A stretch of DNA of 56,145 nt from Pleurotus djamor (GCA_029747585.1 JAPEVF010000278.1:1-56145), one strand, 5' to 3'. Counted from the first letter of the stretch, positions 13,576 to 26,791 are shown. Made by a program: numbers and translations. The notes: generated from the letters alone by a model not told the origin.

Positions 13576-16500
13576 AGAAGCCTTTGCTCCCGATGTAGAG
13601 AGATAATGGGTTGTTCGAGGAATAGCCCAGGTTAGCTCCGTTTATAGACGTCTCTTGTGGGTCACACCATCTTTCCCCTGATCAATGTCTGCATCTCCCT
13701 GGTATTCCGGACCGCTACGAGAACACGAAAGAGTCCAACACATCAGATATCGGCCGACTACTTTTCTACTCGAAGATACCCACGTCCCAACCTAAAATTT
13801 TCGTTACGGGGGTAAACCAGTATATGCCCAGCGGCCGTATTACGACCAAAAGGTCACGATCTCATCGTTATAGCTCGAGTAGGCCTATCGTGACCTTGCT
13901 CTCGCTACCTCGTTGCGGGCCGGAGGCTAGAAAGCCTTTGTTCTGAGGCTCCCACATGCGCAACATACGATGCCGGAACCCAACTCTTCCCGCCTACGAC
14001 GACATCGGCTCGAACATCCTTCACCACTCCAACGTCATGGGATTTCATGGTTTCTGCAGCCACGTCAAACATGCTTTGTCTGTTTCCCCTTTTCATCCCT
14101 CCTTTGTCTATTCCAACCAGCTCCATCAAAACGCGTCTAACCTTGGAGGGAAGTAACCACGTTCCCGGATCGGACAATCCGTTCCCGGGCTTTCGATCAT
14201 CACGCTCATGGGTTGTACTCGTGTTGTGGGGCTTCCCTTGGTACCGTCGACGAGCTGAGGAACCTGAAATGCCGAGCCCTGACTGAGAGAATGGTTCACT
14301 CTTCTCCTAGGTCTTATAAGACGTCATTTCTTCATATACCAGTATTGAACGTGTCTGTTGCACAGTCCCTCTCGAGTCCTACATAACCACGAGGCGTTCT
14401 TGTGGCGTTGTGCTGTACGATCGAAGTCCACTGCTTATGGCCAAAGCTCGTTACGTACGACGTCCTCAAGCATAATAACCGGTGTCGCCAATCACTAGGT
14501 AGGTTATCGCCATGCATCTATCAGACCAAAGAGACGCTGGACTTCGCAGCTTCGTCCAGACAAAGGCAAAGCCCAGCTACACGCGCAAACAAGGCGGCGG
14601 GACGTTGAACGCTCGTTTCGAATGGAGCATTCTTTTACCACTGTTAGTCTAGCCGGATGAACCTTTCGTCATCACCTGTTATCCTCGTGGGACTGCGTAG
14701 AAACCGATTGTACTGTGTCTGGGTACTGAACACCCGACGCGTCCATCAAAGCCAGACACAGCTACTTCGATCCTTTTTCATTTCGGTTTCCCAACAAAAA
14801 TGCGGTTCACACCTGAAACCTATCAAGACCTATCTTTATCTTCCCAGTCCTGTACTTATTGGGTCCTCTTGGCTCACGACGTCGAAGGGAACTATGAACT
14901 GAGACCAATTACGTCCTGGACCTGGGCATTGGCAACTTGAACTTACTACTGCCTGAATTGCTTTATCCTACGGGGTCAATATTTGATACCCAGGCGCCAG
15001 ATAAGGGACTCAGTATCAATCACTCATGCTGCGTGTTCACCGCGTTCCCGCACTTGTTGTCATCTATTTTTGCTGTCCCGAAGAGACGTCCACGAGACGG
15101 CCGACGAAACAAAGCATCCCACAGCCATGCTTCATTTCCGGCGGGTTATAAATGATATGATACGGACATATGACATATGATCACGAAACGTGGCCCATGC
15201 CGGTTTTCATTTTTCTTTGATAGACAAGAAAGGGGAAACGAGGACTACAGCTAGAATCGTTCGTGCTGTCCCTTTCCTAAGAGCTAAGCGAGCGGGAACG
15301 AGGTAATATTGGTCAGGTTTATTATAAACAGCCTCGAGGAGTGCTATTGTTTTAGACCGAAATTCGCCGCAAATTCGATTGTTCATCGGTCCCATTTTTC
15401 CATTGATCTGCCTACCAAACGAGCGGGAAAGTGAACCAGAGACCTCAAGTACTCGTGCAGTCGAGCCCGTCGCCGGTATTCTTTCAGTCACATAGCGTAG
15501 CGCGAGTGCCTCGCACTCCTTGTGAGCAGGCCTCTCTGTTTGGAAGAAATGATCACGAGTAGAGCTCAGAACCATGGACCCGAACACATCCACCAGCTAC
15601 AAACGGGCAAATGAGATTTAGGGTGTCGCTGAAAAGGACGGGTTGATCACTAAAAGTACCCTCAGACTATTAAGCTCAATACCTCGGTAGAGTGGAGAGT
15701 AATCGCCGAGCAGAGACGTGGGGATAGAACACAGTCAGAAGGGTGGGTGTGGAGTGCATACCGAGAGGATGGTGCATCGGAGACAACCCGAGGGGTGGCA
15801 AGGGGGTGTTAGGGGACTGGATCGCGGGCTTGGCACGTCGCCGTCAATGTGCTCTACCCTACTCTCTGCGTGATGCTCCATGCCACAGTTTCGGTGGTGT
15901 TTCATCAAGATGGACCTACAATACAGCATCAAGCATCGAGACGCACGCTGGCGAGTATTTGCAAATCACCGTGGTGGAATACCTGTGCGTGACGGCATAA
16001 TCGCGCAGCATGATCTACGAGGTCCCCGGAATGAGTCTTAAAATACAGAGTTACCAGTGATGATCTCACACAGTTCGGTAGAACCTCCGCTCGATATCAG
16101 CGAAGGTGAAGGTTTGCCGTTAGTCATAACGAGGAAGAAGCGTCCAGAGGATGCTAGAGCGCTCCTTCGTCGTGCCTAGATTCCATGTTTGTCACCATCC
16201 GACGAGCTTGAGGAGCAAAGTATTACGTGCGTACGTGCGTTCTCCCAGTGACCGAGTGGAGGACGGAGAAACTGGTGATGAATTCGATCAAGAAGTGAGC
16301 GGGGTCACGGGTATGACCTTGGCCTTCTTACGAAACATTTCCTCGGTTCGGGAGTACAAGTAACCAGCCACACGAAGCCTACCACGAGTGCTCGACTAAA
16401 CGCAAGCACACAAGTATGCAGCGAGCATAACCTAGTGTGAGCGGGAACGTCAGAGACGACGTCTGCACAATGTGCTGTACTTACCCCCAGTTTCAAGATA

Positions 16501-19500
16501 TGAAAGCGACAAGGCACGTAATCGATCTCCTGGTACGAATGTCCGGGCTATGGGTTACCCGTCGTTGCTTCTTTGAAATTTTGATGTTCTCTTCGGCTAG
16601 GCGCACCAAGACAAGGAACCTCGAAGTCGGAAGTAGACGTACGAAAGGGTCGAGACGGAGATCGGTAAGCGATGTAAAGACCCGTTAGACCATAGACCAT
16701 AGACGCCAGGTCGAATTGGCCTAGGAGATGTCTAGAAAGGGAGCTAAACGCGATCTCGATACGACCTAGTCAAGAAACCGCGGTTCCAGCTCGGTTGAAA
16801 CTTTGCAGGACCTCATGTACCACGGTGATCATCGATCAAAGATGAGTGATCGTGGAGTATTGGTGTGTGCGTTTGCTGGTCTATGAATCATAAATCATGA
16901 ATCATGATAGAAGTAAGAACCCGTCGGGTGTGTTCTATTAGGGAGGTAACGGTAATAACGCGTTACGTACTATGCGGTTTTGAGATGAATTTGAGAATGA
17001 GACATCATTGACATCTGGCTGGCTGATCATTCGCTATTTCGTATGGATGGAGATGTGGGACGAAACCTTGAATTGCGGTAAAGCCCACGAGCATCGAACT
17101 TCGTGAGGTCGAGCCTTTGGTTCTTCCTCGAGGACCACTACGAACCGACTGGATGAGCAACCAAACGACCGCGCGTGCGTTGGATTCTGGAAGACCTAGC
17201 CCTTGTAACCCGTGACCTGTCGGTCCGAGTAAAGTCTTAGGTTTTCGCCTGACTAGTTCATGAACAGACTATCGGAGTGGACAAACGTCTTAGCTACAAA
17301 ACAACACGGTCGATAATATAGAACTCAGCTGATATATACCGAGACGCTCGGCATTTGTGGAGGCGACCTTGGGAAAATGCGCGTCTTCTTTGCCGTCGCT
17401 GAGCGCGAAAGAGATCAACGACGTGACCTAGAGAGGTGGAGTAGAATCACACATGCCCTTGACGGTACCATTCACCTCGGACTCGTTCCGTAAAACGCTG
17501 TACGACTCCGATCTCTAGAAAGGTTCCATTGGTATCATGTCGTAATTGCTGTAACTTGACATCAGACCCCGCAAGGAAAGAAGAAAAGGTTACTCTAAAC
17601 ATACCGAGCGTAGTTTAAGCTTCTTGCTGTGGGGAGATCACAAAAAACATGTCATCCAGGAACAGAAGTGTTGACGTTAATTACTTACCGCCCGCCTTAA
17701 CTCCACCAACCCTGAAGCGAACTTGAGGGAAGAAAGGCGAGTGTCAGGTCTGGGTTCATGGTAACGATACCGTTGGTGGAGGTTGGCAACAAATTATTGT
17801 TATCACCAAGTCGACTGTCCGGATGGGATCAGCCGAATAGAATTGTGGCGGATGGCGAATGCAACCTCTGTACTTCGAACGACATACTAATCATGTTGGA
17901 CTTCCTGGGAGTTTGGTCAGGATAACACGAGTCAAGGACCAGAGTACTAGCTCAGACCGTGTTCATGCGACACGGACTCGACTCTAACGCAAGTACTCGC
18001 CCCATCCAATGCCTGACTCGGGTCAACGGTTATCTTACTGACAACCATGGTCGAATTTACTCACCCATGGACACAATCTGCCCGAGGAACCTTCGGCTCG
18101 ATGGACCGTGTGGCTTTATGACCGTGTACGAAAAACATCGTCGAAATAGACTATAATCCTGAACCTGACGAGATGTCAGTATCATACATGACGCTATGAC
18201 AATATGACAATATGATCAGCATTGTTTTGGGGAGCAGGCGGCCCTTGACCGTCGTAGGAAAAAAAGGCTAACCGAAAAACCGATGATGAAGGGGGAAAAT
18301 TGAGTACGACACAGAGTAAAACGTAAACTAGACGGAGAACGCACCGACTGGGTAAGTAATCGACCTTGTTGTACCGAGTTCCTCAAACTATTCGGCAGTT
18401 TCACGAAGTAGTGGGAACGGTTGTCCAACGCCTCCGAGTCGACGCCACTAACAGCAAAGCGGCGCTCCATACTGTGGATAACGCTTACGCTTACTTCCAT
18501 GATGCTATCCGCGAATACTGTTATAGAGTACTTATTCATAGAAACGAGAAAGTCAGATCTTCGGGTAGGTCGTGCTTTTCTGGGTTTAGCTTCAATGCTA
18601 AAATGTACACAGTGGCAGGCGTTGGACTTGTGCGTTTGAGCGCATCAACTGTTGCTAGAAAATTTCGTGAGAGAGTGAGGTATACATTTAGATGGTCAAA
18701 CGACGAGAATAGACTGGAGAGACGATCAACTCACACATGGACAGGTAATAACTTGATCATCATCATCACCACGATGGTGTATACTTGGGGTGTAGTGCGT
18801 TTTTGGTCTAGTCTCATCGGTTGAGTCTGAATTCACAACAATTTTTGCGTTGATATATTCCACGGCATGACCCATCAAAATGATGTACGCGTCTTTTTTC
18901 AGAGACGGGTTCTAACTTTTTGGAGGCAAAGCGGGCGTAAGTTATCTTCCTAAGGCTGTTTAGAGTAAAAGGGGAAGATGGCGGGGCTTACCTACAAACC
19001 TACAAACGCACGGACGAAAAAAGATCAAGCTAAGGCACCAAGGAACTGAACAGTGGAGTTTTCGGACGCAAACATTCGAGAGAGTCCGAAACCCATCGGG
19101 ACGTGAAAAAACCGCGATTCATAGATTGAGACGATACTCCTGGTACCTCTGCAGAAACTGTGAAAGCTGACGCGGCGTTGACGTCGACGGTTCCTATCTA
19201 TCCATCTATCTCTCGGTGAATATAAACGGTTCTATTAGCGAAAAAAGCGAACAAGCAGCGCAGAAAAAGTACAATGAATTCGAGCCACATACGTCTTAGT
19301 ACGTTGATAGTAGGTCCTAGGACGTTGCCTGGACTGGACTCGTCCTAGTTAAAAGTCCCCCTGAGGCTGTGGTGGCGGCGGCTTCAGTTCGAAAAACGTG
19401 CAAGAAAAAGTCAAGAAAAAGTTAGATTGTGTAGGGGTGCCGCCGGTCAACCTGAGTTGTTCGAGCCGCACAGGAGGCTCGCTACGAAGCAAGTAAGTAT

Positions 19501-19715
19501 GATGAGACGTCGATCGTGTTGCAGTGGAAGAGCAAGGAGTCTTAGTCTTGGCGCCAGACCATAAGACGCGATCTGCTCGCGTGACTAAGCACATCACGTG
19601 TCAGTTGACAGACGCGTCTGTGGCTCAAGTTTGATTTCACGAACTTCAACTTGGTCATCGACCACCACGTCCTCCTCCACGTACCTCGCCATCCACACCA
19701 TAACCAACACAGAGG
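13576..19715. other. 6.1-kb block with no credible gene
   Basis: Neither strand contains an ORF with a recognisable domain. The longest (18366-18824, 152 residues) has no visible introns or motif. No TIRs, LTRs, tRNA or rRNA stand out. The block probably consists of old, decayed sequence; its right end must hold the promoter of the TPX2-domain gene, where the sequence just before the ATG is rich in CA and CT. Confidence 0.5.
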
Positions 19716-22700
19716 ATGGACGAAATAAGCTTACGACACCTCCCAGACGTCTCAGACGACTCATTCTCCATCCAACTCCCCTCTTCATCCTCTGGATCGG
19801 ATTCACGGACGTTTTTGCTGGAAGAAGGGGATGATTTTCTGGCGCAGGCCGGAGATGTGACTTTTGGTTTTGGATCTGGGATGATGGATGATACGGTGGA
19901 TGGAGTGGACAGTAGAGTGTCTTCGCCGATGAAATCGAGGCGGAAAACGACACGATTTCTGCCGCCTTCGTTTACGCAGGCCCGGAAGGATGTTGCTATA
20001 GCATCTCATCTGCGCCAGCCTCCGCATCAACCTTATGATGATCGGGTTGAAAGTCATACGAATCCTAATCATATTCGACGCGTCGACGACTATCAGACTT
20101 ACTCTTCATCTGAGTCTTCCTCTGGGCCTTCTTCCTCTTCTTCACGACCACGACCACCATCACAAACGCGTCACGTACCCGCTCGAGGACCTTCTTCGTC
20201 TGCATTACGCGGACATGACGCCATACCTGACGACGACGAGGACAACGAGGACGTCTCTCTGGACTTGACCGCAGTCCTGTCTTCTACGCCGCTTTTCCAT
20301 GAGAAGCTCCCGATTTCCAAGGAACGGAAGGTGGAAGTGGTGGATTCACTCCCGAAGACGAAGACGAATGTGAAGATGGGGGTGGAGATGAAGACGATGG
20401 AGAAAATGAACACACACGGGATGGAGATGAAGATGGAGAAGGAAGAGAAGGAAAACACGAAGAGAGACTTTCCTCCTCGAATACCCGCGAAATTCGGTGG
20501 CCGTGGCGTTACGCTTCAACATGCGGATCCGGGTGCGGATGAACACGACGATGAAGAACCTCCCCATGCTGGTGGTGGTGGTGGTGTTGGTGCTTCCTCT
20601 GGAAGAAGAACGAAGATTTTCCAGAAGCCACCTCGAGCACTTCCACATGACGGAGGTCGAACCGCCGATGTCGATGAACCCAAGCAGACTCAGTCGAAGG
20701 ATGTTGGGGAGGGGCCTTCGAAAAGATGGCGGACGCGTTCCGCCGAGGAGGGTGGCTTGAATGCACCTGCCTCGACGTCCGCGACGATGACAACAACGGC
20801 GTCGTCGACGAAAGCTACGACCGCTACCACGACGGCTGTTGCTATCAAGAATATCTTCGCAGCTGCTCTACACGACGACAGCGATCTTCCTTCTCATGCA
20901 CCTCCTGCACCTCCGGCTCTTGCTCCTGCCTCGAACGAGCGCGACGAACCATCTCCGTCATCTACGCCGAAACCAACTCGTCATGCCACCTCTCATGCCG
21001 TTTCCCATACCACTCTCCATACCGCTCCAGCTAGTGAGCATGAGCATGATCAGCATGATCAGCTCACGCGTATGGAAGACGTGGACATCAGCTTCGTTTC
21101 GCCTCAGGCGGGTGGGTTGGCTGCGAGGTTGTTGATGTACGGCGCTACTGGTCCTAGTACCACCGGCGCTGGTGTCGGTACCGGTGCTGCTGTATCAACG
21201 AAAGCAGGAGGAATAACGCAAATAACTGGTGCTGGAATGGGAGGTCCTAGTAAAGGAGTAGGAAAGGACAAGGAACCATCGCAGACGAAGAAGCCACCGA
21301 TCGCACCCGTTCTTCCTCTTCAGCAGCAGTCGAAGAAGGAGCAGAAGGAGCAGTCACGCCGACCTGTGGCTCACAAACCGAAACCATCGTCTTCTAGGGT
21401 ACCTACTACCACGAGCACGGCTCCCACGACTACGACCACCACCGCTAGTCAGGTCAAGACCTCACAGTCGCAGAGGCAAACTAGCCATGCCACAAGCTCG
21501 TCGACCACCTCTACCTCTGCTTCTACTTCATCGTCCTCGTCTTCGGGGACGACACTAGCTCGCGCATCATCCAAGTACGTCCTCTTATTCGTATTGTCCG
21601 TTTTACAGGAAATTGGGAATCGGGGAATGCTGATCATGATTTATTCTATGTATTTTACAGGACACGCAAAGAGAAACGCCCGTCTTCGACGGTCTTACCT
21701 TCCAGCTCTACTTCCACTTCGAAGGCGACCTCCAAGACGGCGGACAAGGCTACGACCAGCAAGACGACCTCTACTCCCCAGACTCATGCCGTCAGCAAGA
21801 ATACGACGGATGCGAAGCCGAAACGCTCCTCCTCCTCCTCCTCCTCCTCGGCAACAATAACACGTCCATCCACTGCAGTCAAAACCGCCGCTCAACCATC
21901 CACCAGTTTGGTGGAAGCACGAACGCGCTCTGCTGCTGCAGCGGCCAGCGCACCCGTCCAGGTTGTTGATGTAGATGAAGACGAGCAGGAATTGGAATTG
22001 GGAGAGGAGGAGGAGGACGTGGAGGATGTTCAGATGGAGGTTGAAGAAGACACTGTTGGCGGCGGTGGTGGTGTTGGTATGGACGTGCTCGACGGAGCTG
22101 CTGAACAAGAGTACGAAGAGGAGGAGGAGGAAGACGTACCTACACCCCGACCAACACATACACCGTCGCCGTCGCATCAATCACCCTACCGGGAGACGTT
22201 ACTACCTCACGTCCCCGATGAGCACCTCTATGTTCCTGATGAAGGGATGGAGGAGAATGTCGATGGGGGAGGAGAGGAGGAGGAGGAGGACGATGACGAA
22301 GAAGACGACCCAGCAGGCCCTCTCCGCTTATCTTCCCTCTCCCCACGTAAACTCACCCAACCACAACATACTCAATCCCAATCCGCGTTCTCCCATGGTC
22401 TCTCCCCTCCTCCTCATTTCGCATTCGATTCTTCCCTTTCCATACCCTCGTCGGCATCTTCTTCGAGAGACCCCCCACATACGCGGGAGGAAGAACCTAC
22501 GCGTACGACTTCGAGGAAACGTTCATCCTGCGAAGGGCAAGGTTCTTCTGTTGTCTCTGCTTCTGGTAGCGGGTGCGGAGGAGGGAGTGGTGGACGTGGA
22601 GAAGGGACGGAGAGAGTGAGGAAGAAGATCAAGGCGGAGGTTCTCTCGAAGGGGAAAGCTCCGGTACCTCGGTCTGCGTCTTCAGGTTCCTCTACGTCCA

Positions 22701-24090
22701 CCACGATGAATCCAAGGACACAACCACATCCAGAAGCGAAGGGGAAGGCGCCAGCAGCTCGTACCGTTTCGGGTGGAACAGCTACGACGCGACCTGTTCG
22801 TGTGCGTGTGGTTTCTGGTTCCACCAAACCTTCCTCCTCCAGCTCTACTGGTGCATCATCTTCCAGAGCCTCTGCGTCTGCGTCTGGTTCCTCGTCTACA
22901 CGTCCCTCTGCGTCCACCTCAGCGCTGCGTACCAGTGTCCCAAAGACCCAACCAAAACCCATGTCTAAGCCAAAGACCCAGCTCAAACCAACACTTGGCG
23001 ATTCCAAGGAGTCGAGGAGGCGTTCACGGTCCAGCTTATCGGCTAGTGCGAAAGCTGCTGCTTTGGGCTCGAGTTCCGGGTTGGGTGTAGGACGGAGGGG
23101 AGGGGAGAAAGCGAGGTTATCTTGGGTTGGGAAAGCCAAGGCGAAAGAGAAGAGGTTGTCCGTCTCGGCATCGGCATCGACCTCGACCACGACAAGAGCG
23201 AGGGCGATACCGATACCACCTCCTTGGAACGACGACACGAGTACATCCAACCATCCACACACCAACGCAAGTCGGCTTCACATGCCCACGGGCACGAGAA
23301 CACGGACGGCTGAGGGTTCGGCAGCGGAGATACCTCGAGGGTCTGTTGGTACTCGGATATCGGAAGAAGAAGAAGACATGGGCGAGGATGATATGTTTTC
23401 CGGGGGTGCTCGTGTGCATCATCAAGATCAAGAACATCGTCAGGAGTGGCAAGTGAATCACCACGAGCCTGCACGAGAAGACGAAGGTGATGACGATCAT
23501 CGTATTGGATGTATGGGTGGGAGTGTTCGAGGCGAAGAAGATGGATTGGTGAGCTGTCAATTCAAATTGCGTTTTCTGGTGGATAATGTGTATTGACTGT
23601 TCCTTGTTTTTGTGCATGGGTTTTATAGAAGACCGTGGGCGTGTTGATGCTGGACGCGTCGAACCGGCATCCTACTCGGCCGATGGGTACGAGTACCAGT
23701 ACCAGTACGGCGGGTGCTGGTGGTAGATCTACGACGTCCATGTCGTCCAGCTCGAACCACAACACCCATTCACGCTCTTCCTCTGGCTTATCCAACTCCA
23801 ACTCCAAATCAACCTCCACCTCCGCAAGACCACACCCAACCATCCCTCTCCCGTTTACACTCCACACCACGCAACGCGCCTCCTCTCGCTCCGTCTTCGA
23901 CGCGCATCTCAAGCAAAAAGAGGCGGAGCGTCAACGGGAAGAGGAGGAGAGGGAAAGGGAGAGGAGGGAGGAGGAGGAGAGGGAGGTACGGGAGATTCGG
24001 AAGAGGAGTGTTCCAGTTGTGCATGGGGTACCGGGGTGGTATAGGGATGCGCCGAGGAGGGAGGGGAAGGAAAATAAAGACAAGTCATGA
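19716..24090 (+). CDS. Large low-complexity protein with a C-terminal TPX2 motif (probable spindle/microtubule protein)
   Basis: Three exons (19716-21574, 21661-23548, 23629-24090) join in frame to 1402 residues. Most of the protein is disordered: Ser/Thr/Pro runs, an acidic block (22000-22330) and basic SSSTRPSAS-like tracts. At about residues 1324-1391 comes PFTLHTTQRASSRSVFDAHL, then a Glu/Arg coiled coil, then REIRKRSVPVVHGVPGWY. This matches the order of the TPX2 C-terminal domain: a hydrophobic-HT.R start, F-D-x-x-L-K-x-K-E, a coiled coil, and R-K-x-x-V-P..P-x-P-x-W-Y. TPX2 proteins bind microtubules and, in animals, activate Aurora A; I see no clear Aurora-binding N-terminus. Introns are 86 and 80 nt. 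The family call rests on the last 80 residues only. Confidence 0.8.
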
Positions 24091-24565
24091 GGGGGTGATA
24101 GTGTCATGGGTTATGTGCAGTGTATCGTTATTACTATTGGAGTGAATGGACTTGTTAGTGGATTAACAGTATCAGTAGACTTCAACTCAAGTGACCTGAG
24201 TGACCCTTGCCTTGCCTTCCGGACGTCTGCGCGTGCGTGACCATGATACGTGCATCGTGCCTTGTTGACGGTTGGTTCGCTTCCGTTTCGGGCTACCCCA
24301 CAAAACGCGCAAAAACAAGTTTTCGTCCGAAAGGAACTGGCTCGGTTGCCATTTCTAGCAATTTCACAACGTAAAAAGAAATGAGCAATAAATTCCTTTT
24401 TCTTTTTCTCTTTATTCTTTTTTTTCATTTCCCTTTCTTTATTCGTTGTTCCTTACCATCAACGTCAGCCAATCTCGTTTTCTTGCGAGTCGCAGATCGG
24501 ATCTTGCTTTTGGACTTTGGGATCTTTGGGAGATGGCGATGTTACTAGTTCTGAGCGAGGCGCGG

Positions 24566-24574
24566 TATATAAAG
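24566..24574 (+). promoter_or_regulatory. TATA box (TATATAAAG) of the 85-residue protein gene
   Basis: TATATAAAG lies about 125 bp before the ATG at 24697. A CT-rich stretch and then a CA-rich, C-rich leader (24590-24696) follow, the pattern of well-expressed mushroom genes. The transcription start is expected about 30 bp downstream of the box. Confidence 0.6.
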
Positions 24575-24696
24575 GTCTGTCCTTTCGTCCCTTGCTCCTC
24601 ATCATCCAAGTCTCCTCATCAACAACTCCCACAGCAGCTACAGTAACAACTACAGCTTCGCCTTCGAGCTCATCACCACCAACGACAAACACAACA

Positions 24697-24954
24697 ATGC
24701 ACGCATCGTCCTCATCGTCCTCCGCGTCCTGCACCCACCTCGCCGGCACCGTCACACACAACCCCGACGCCCTCGCTACCCTCCTCCCTATGTCCTCCTC
24801 ATCGATGGCCACCGCGACCACCACCTTTGCTTCTGCCCCGTCATCATCGGCGTCGTCGTTCCACGCATCGTGCATGCCCGTTAACCACAGTGCTCCCCAG
24901 TGCTGTCACTGTGGATGGCGCGGCGCGCATGCCCCCAATTGCCCTTTCAAGTAA
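24697..24954 (+). CDS. Small Ser/Thr-rich protein with C-terminal CCHCGWRG motif
   Basis: A single exon of 85 residues. The first 65 are rich in Ser, Thr and Ala. The end reads CMPVNHSAPQCCHCGWRG followed by AHAPNCPFK, with a CxxC pair and a further Cys that could bind one zinc ion. I do not recognise a named family, though the compact C-terminus looks conserved rather than random. The ATG sits in an A-rich context (acaacaATG) typical of strong fungal starts, after a leader and a good TATA box. The upstream frame stays open but precedes the TATA box, so this ATG is chosen. There is no signal peptide and no membrane segment. Function unknown. Confidence 0.6.
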   Translation: MHASSSSSSASCTHLAGTVTHNPDALATLLPMSSSSMATATTTFASAPSSSASSFHASCMPVNHSAPQCCHCGWRGAHAPNCPFK

Positions 24955-24956
24955 AT

Positions 24957-24984
24957 CTTGAAGCTTGAAGCTTGAAGCTTGAAA
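24957..24984 (+). repeat. Four tandem 7-bp units (CTTGAAG) just after the stop codon
   Basis: Three perfect CTTGAAG units and a fourth ending in A start two bases past the TAA. They lie in the presumed 3' UTR. Each AAGCTT also makes a HindIII-type palindrome. Confidence 0.9.
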
Positions 24985-25514
24985 GACCACCACCTCTTCC
25001 TCGACGTACCTTCTGGGTCGTGGAGAGGCCTTCCTATGTACCCTCAAAAACTCCTTGTTCTCGTTTTTCGTCGAAGTTATCTATTCTATCTATCGCTCTC
25101 GCGCTCTCAAGACCCATGTACCATCAACTCGTGTATCTGCATAGCATCGACAGCTTGTTTCTTTGTCTTCGTACGTCCTCCTCGCTTCTCTTTTCCATCC
25201 TGTTCGGTTGACTGACATATCGTCTTCCTTTCCTCTATTAGCGTATTTATCGCTCTTGTCGCAAAATCAACCACCGCGCATCACGCATCAAGTTTACTAT
25301 CACATTTCGTGTAATCCTTAATCGCCTTTCCTTTCCCGAAGCTCGACCGCTCCTTGACGATCCTGTCGAAGTCGTCCCTCAACCTTCCTTGGTCTTGGAT
25401 GTCGGCTGGGGATGGGGAATGGGGATGGAATGATGGGTCTATGGCCGAAGAAGACGTAGGAAGTGATCCAGATGGGGGAGCAGAAGGGGAACGGGAACGG
25501 GGGAAGAAGACTCA

Positions 25515-25556
25515 CATCAGGAAAACCCTCCTGAGGGAATTTACGGTGAATTATCA
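25515..25556 (-). repeat. Left arm of a 42-bp inverted repeat
   Basis: Its reverse complement matches 27078-27119 at 36 of 42 positions, with the outer 16 bp (GAGGGTTTTCCTGATG on the right arm) identical. The arms face each other across about 1.5 kb of AT-rich, repeat-like DNA, so they may be the ends of an old element. I found no target-site duplication. Confidence 0.6.
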
Positions 25557-26320
25557 GTAACGGAGATAACGTCGAATAATGTCAAATCATCGTAGATAAA
25601 ACTCAAGATACGAAACTCCATGGATAATAATTTGAGGTAATTGAGGATAACCACGGGTATATCGATGCAAAAGTTCTAGTACTTGAGTCCTGAGCCCTTC
25701 GTTGAAAGTGGAACCGAGATTTGAACCTGAAATTTACAGCGAATTTCGGAGATGCTACCTAAACATAAAGGCAATGCGCCTCAATGGTGCAAGCATCAGC
25801 TGAACTTCAGACGCAAATTGTTTCGAATTGGTGGTGGGCCATGGTGGTTGAGTGGGGTAACGTGCACACTGGATCTAGTGATACACGTGAGTAGCGACAC
25901 TAAAATATGACACCACTGCAGGCAGAGGGCTTACGCGGTCAGCGATACAGCACGAGGAGTACATCCTCAGCCCAATGTCTTGCCAAACGATGCATGGAGA
26001 ACAGAGAATGGAGCGATGGCGTGCTAACGTGCGTCGACACAATTGGGGACCGAGTGGGTTCGCAGCGCAATAAAGCAGGATGGAATAGCTGAGTCATGCC
26101 TCTGGAAGTACTAAACATAGGGAGACGGGTGGTTCTAGTACATTGCGAAGGATATCGGGGAGCTGATGAGTCGCCTGTGCATGATCCAGTGGCATGATCC
26201 AGTGACCTCGGAGCGGCTTGGTGTCGTTGGGAGACCTCTAGAAAGGGGGTGATGGCGTGAATACTAAGATGGAACCCCACATCCCCCGACTGCCGTATTG
26301 ACTTCGTCATGAGTTCACGT

Positions 26321-26791
26321 TGTTGAATATGTCGAACCAATGTTGAAATGTTGAACGTTTGTTGAACGTTGAACTTGAGAAACAGGCTGAGGCGTGAGAT
26401 AATACTGCCTTCTACGGTTGCCGGTTACCACGGAGTCTGGACCCAATCCGGACAGAGACCTTTCTTGGACCTTTCTCGACCGATTCCATGAGAGGACCAT
26501 ATAAGCAGAGCCTGCACCACCCATCCCCCCACCATCCAACTTCAATGTTCACCGTCAACTTTGACTCTGGGTTGAACATTGTCTAAGTCGACTTGCCTCG
26601 GACCTCTTTGACGCTTCTATTCATATGGCAAGTATCAAGTTCTCTCCGTTGTTTCGCTTCTCTCAGCCTGTGTCTGAGTTGTGTTGATCAAGCTGATGTA
26701 CTCTATCTTGTGTAGAAGTGTGCTAGATAGCGAGGTAAGTCCTGTAGACATAGTAGTCATTCTGTAGTGGCAATTTTGTTCCTCGTCAACA
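26321..26791 (+). mobile_element. Possible solo LTR (tentative)
   Basis: The stretch begins TGTTGA and ends TCAACA, the inverted-terminus pattern of LTRs. It has a CATATAAG TATA-like box near 26488 and lies among repeats. Its length (471 bp) is suitable. No 5-bp target duplication is visible (cacgt left, ataaa right) and no second LTR is present, so the call is weak. Confidence 0.25.

Noticed and set aside
15207..15593. 128-codon minus-strand ORF
   Set aside because: No motif or intron signals; lies in the gene-free block.
18366..18824. 152-codon ORF on the plus strand
   Set aside because: No recognisable motif, no splice partners and no promoter or start context in its favour.
25700..25800. 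tRNA gene on the minus strand
   Set aside because: Only the B-box-like word fits; acceptor and T stems do not pair.
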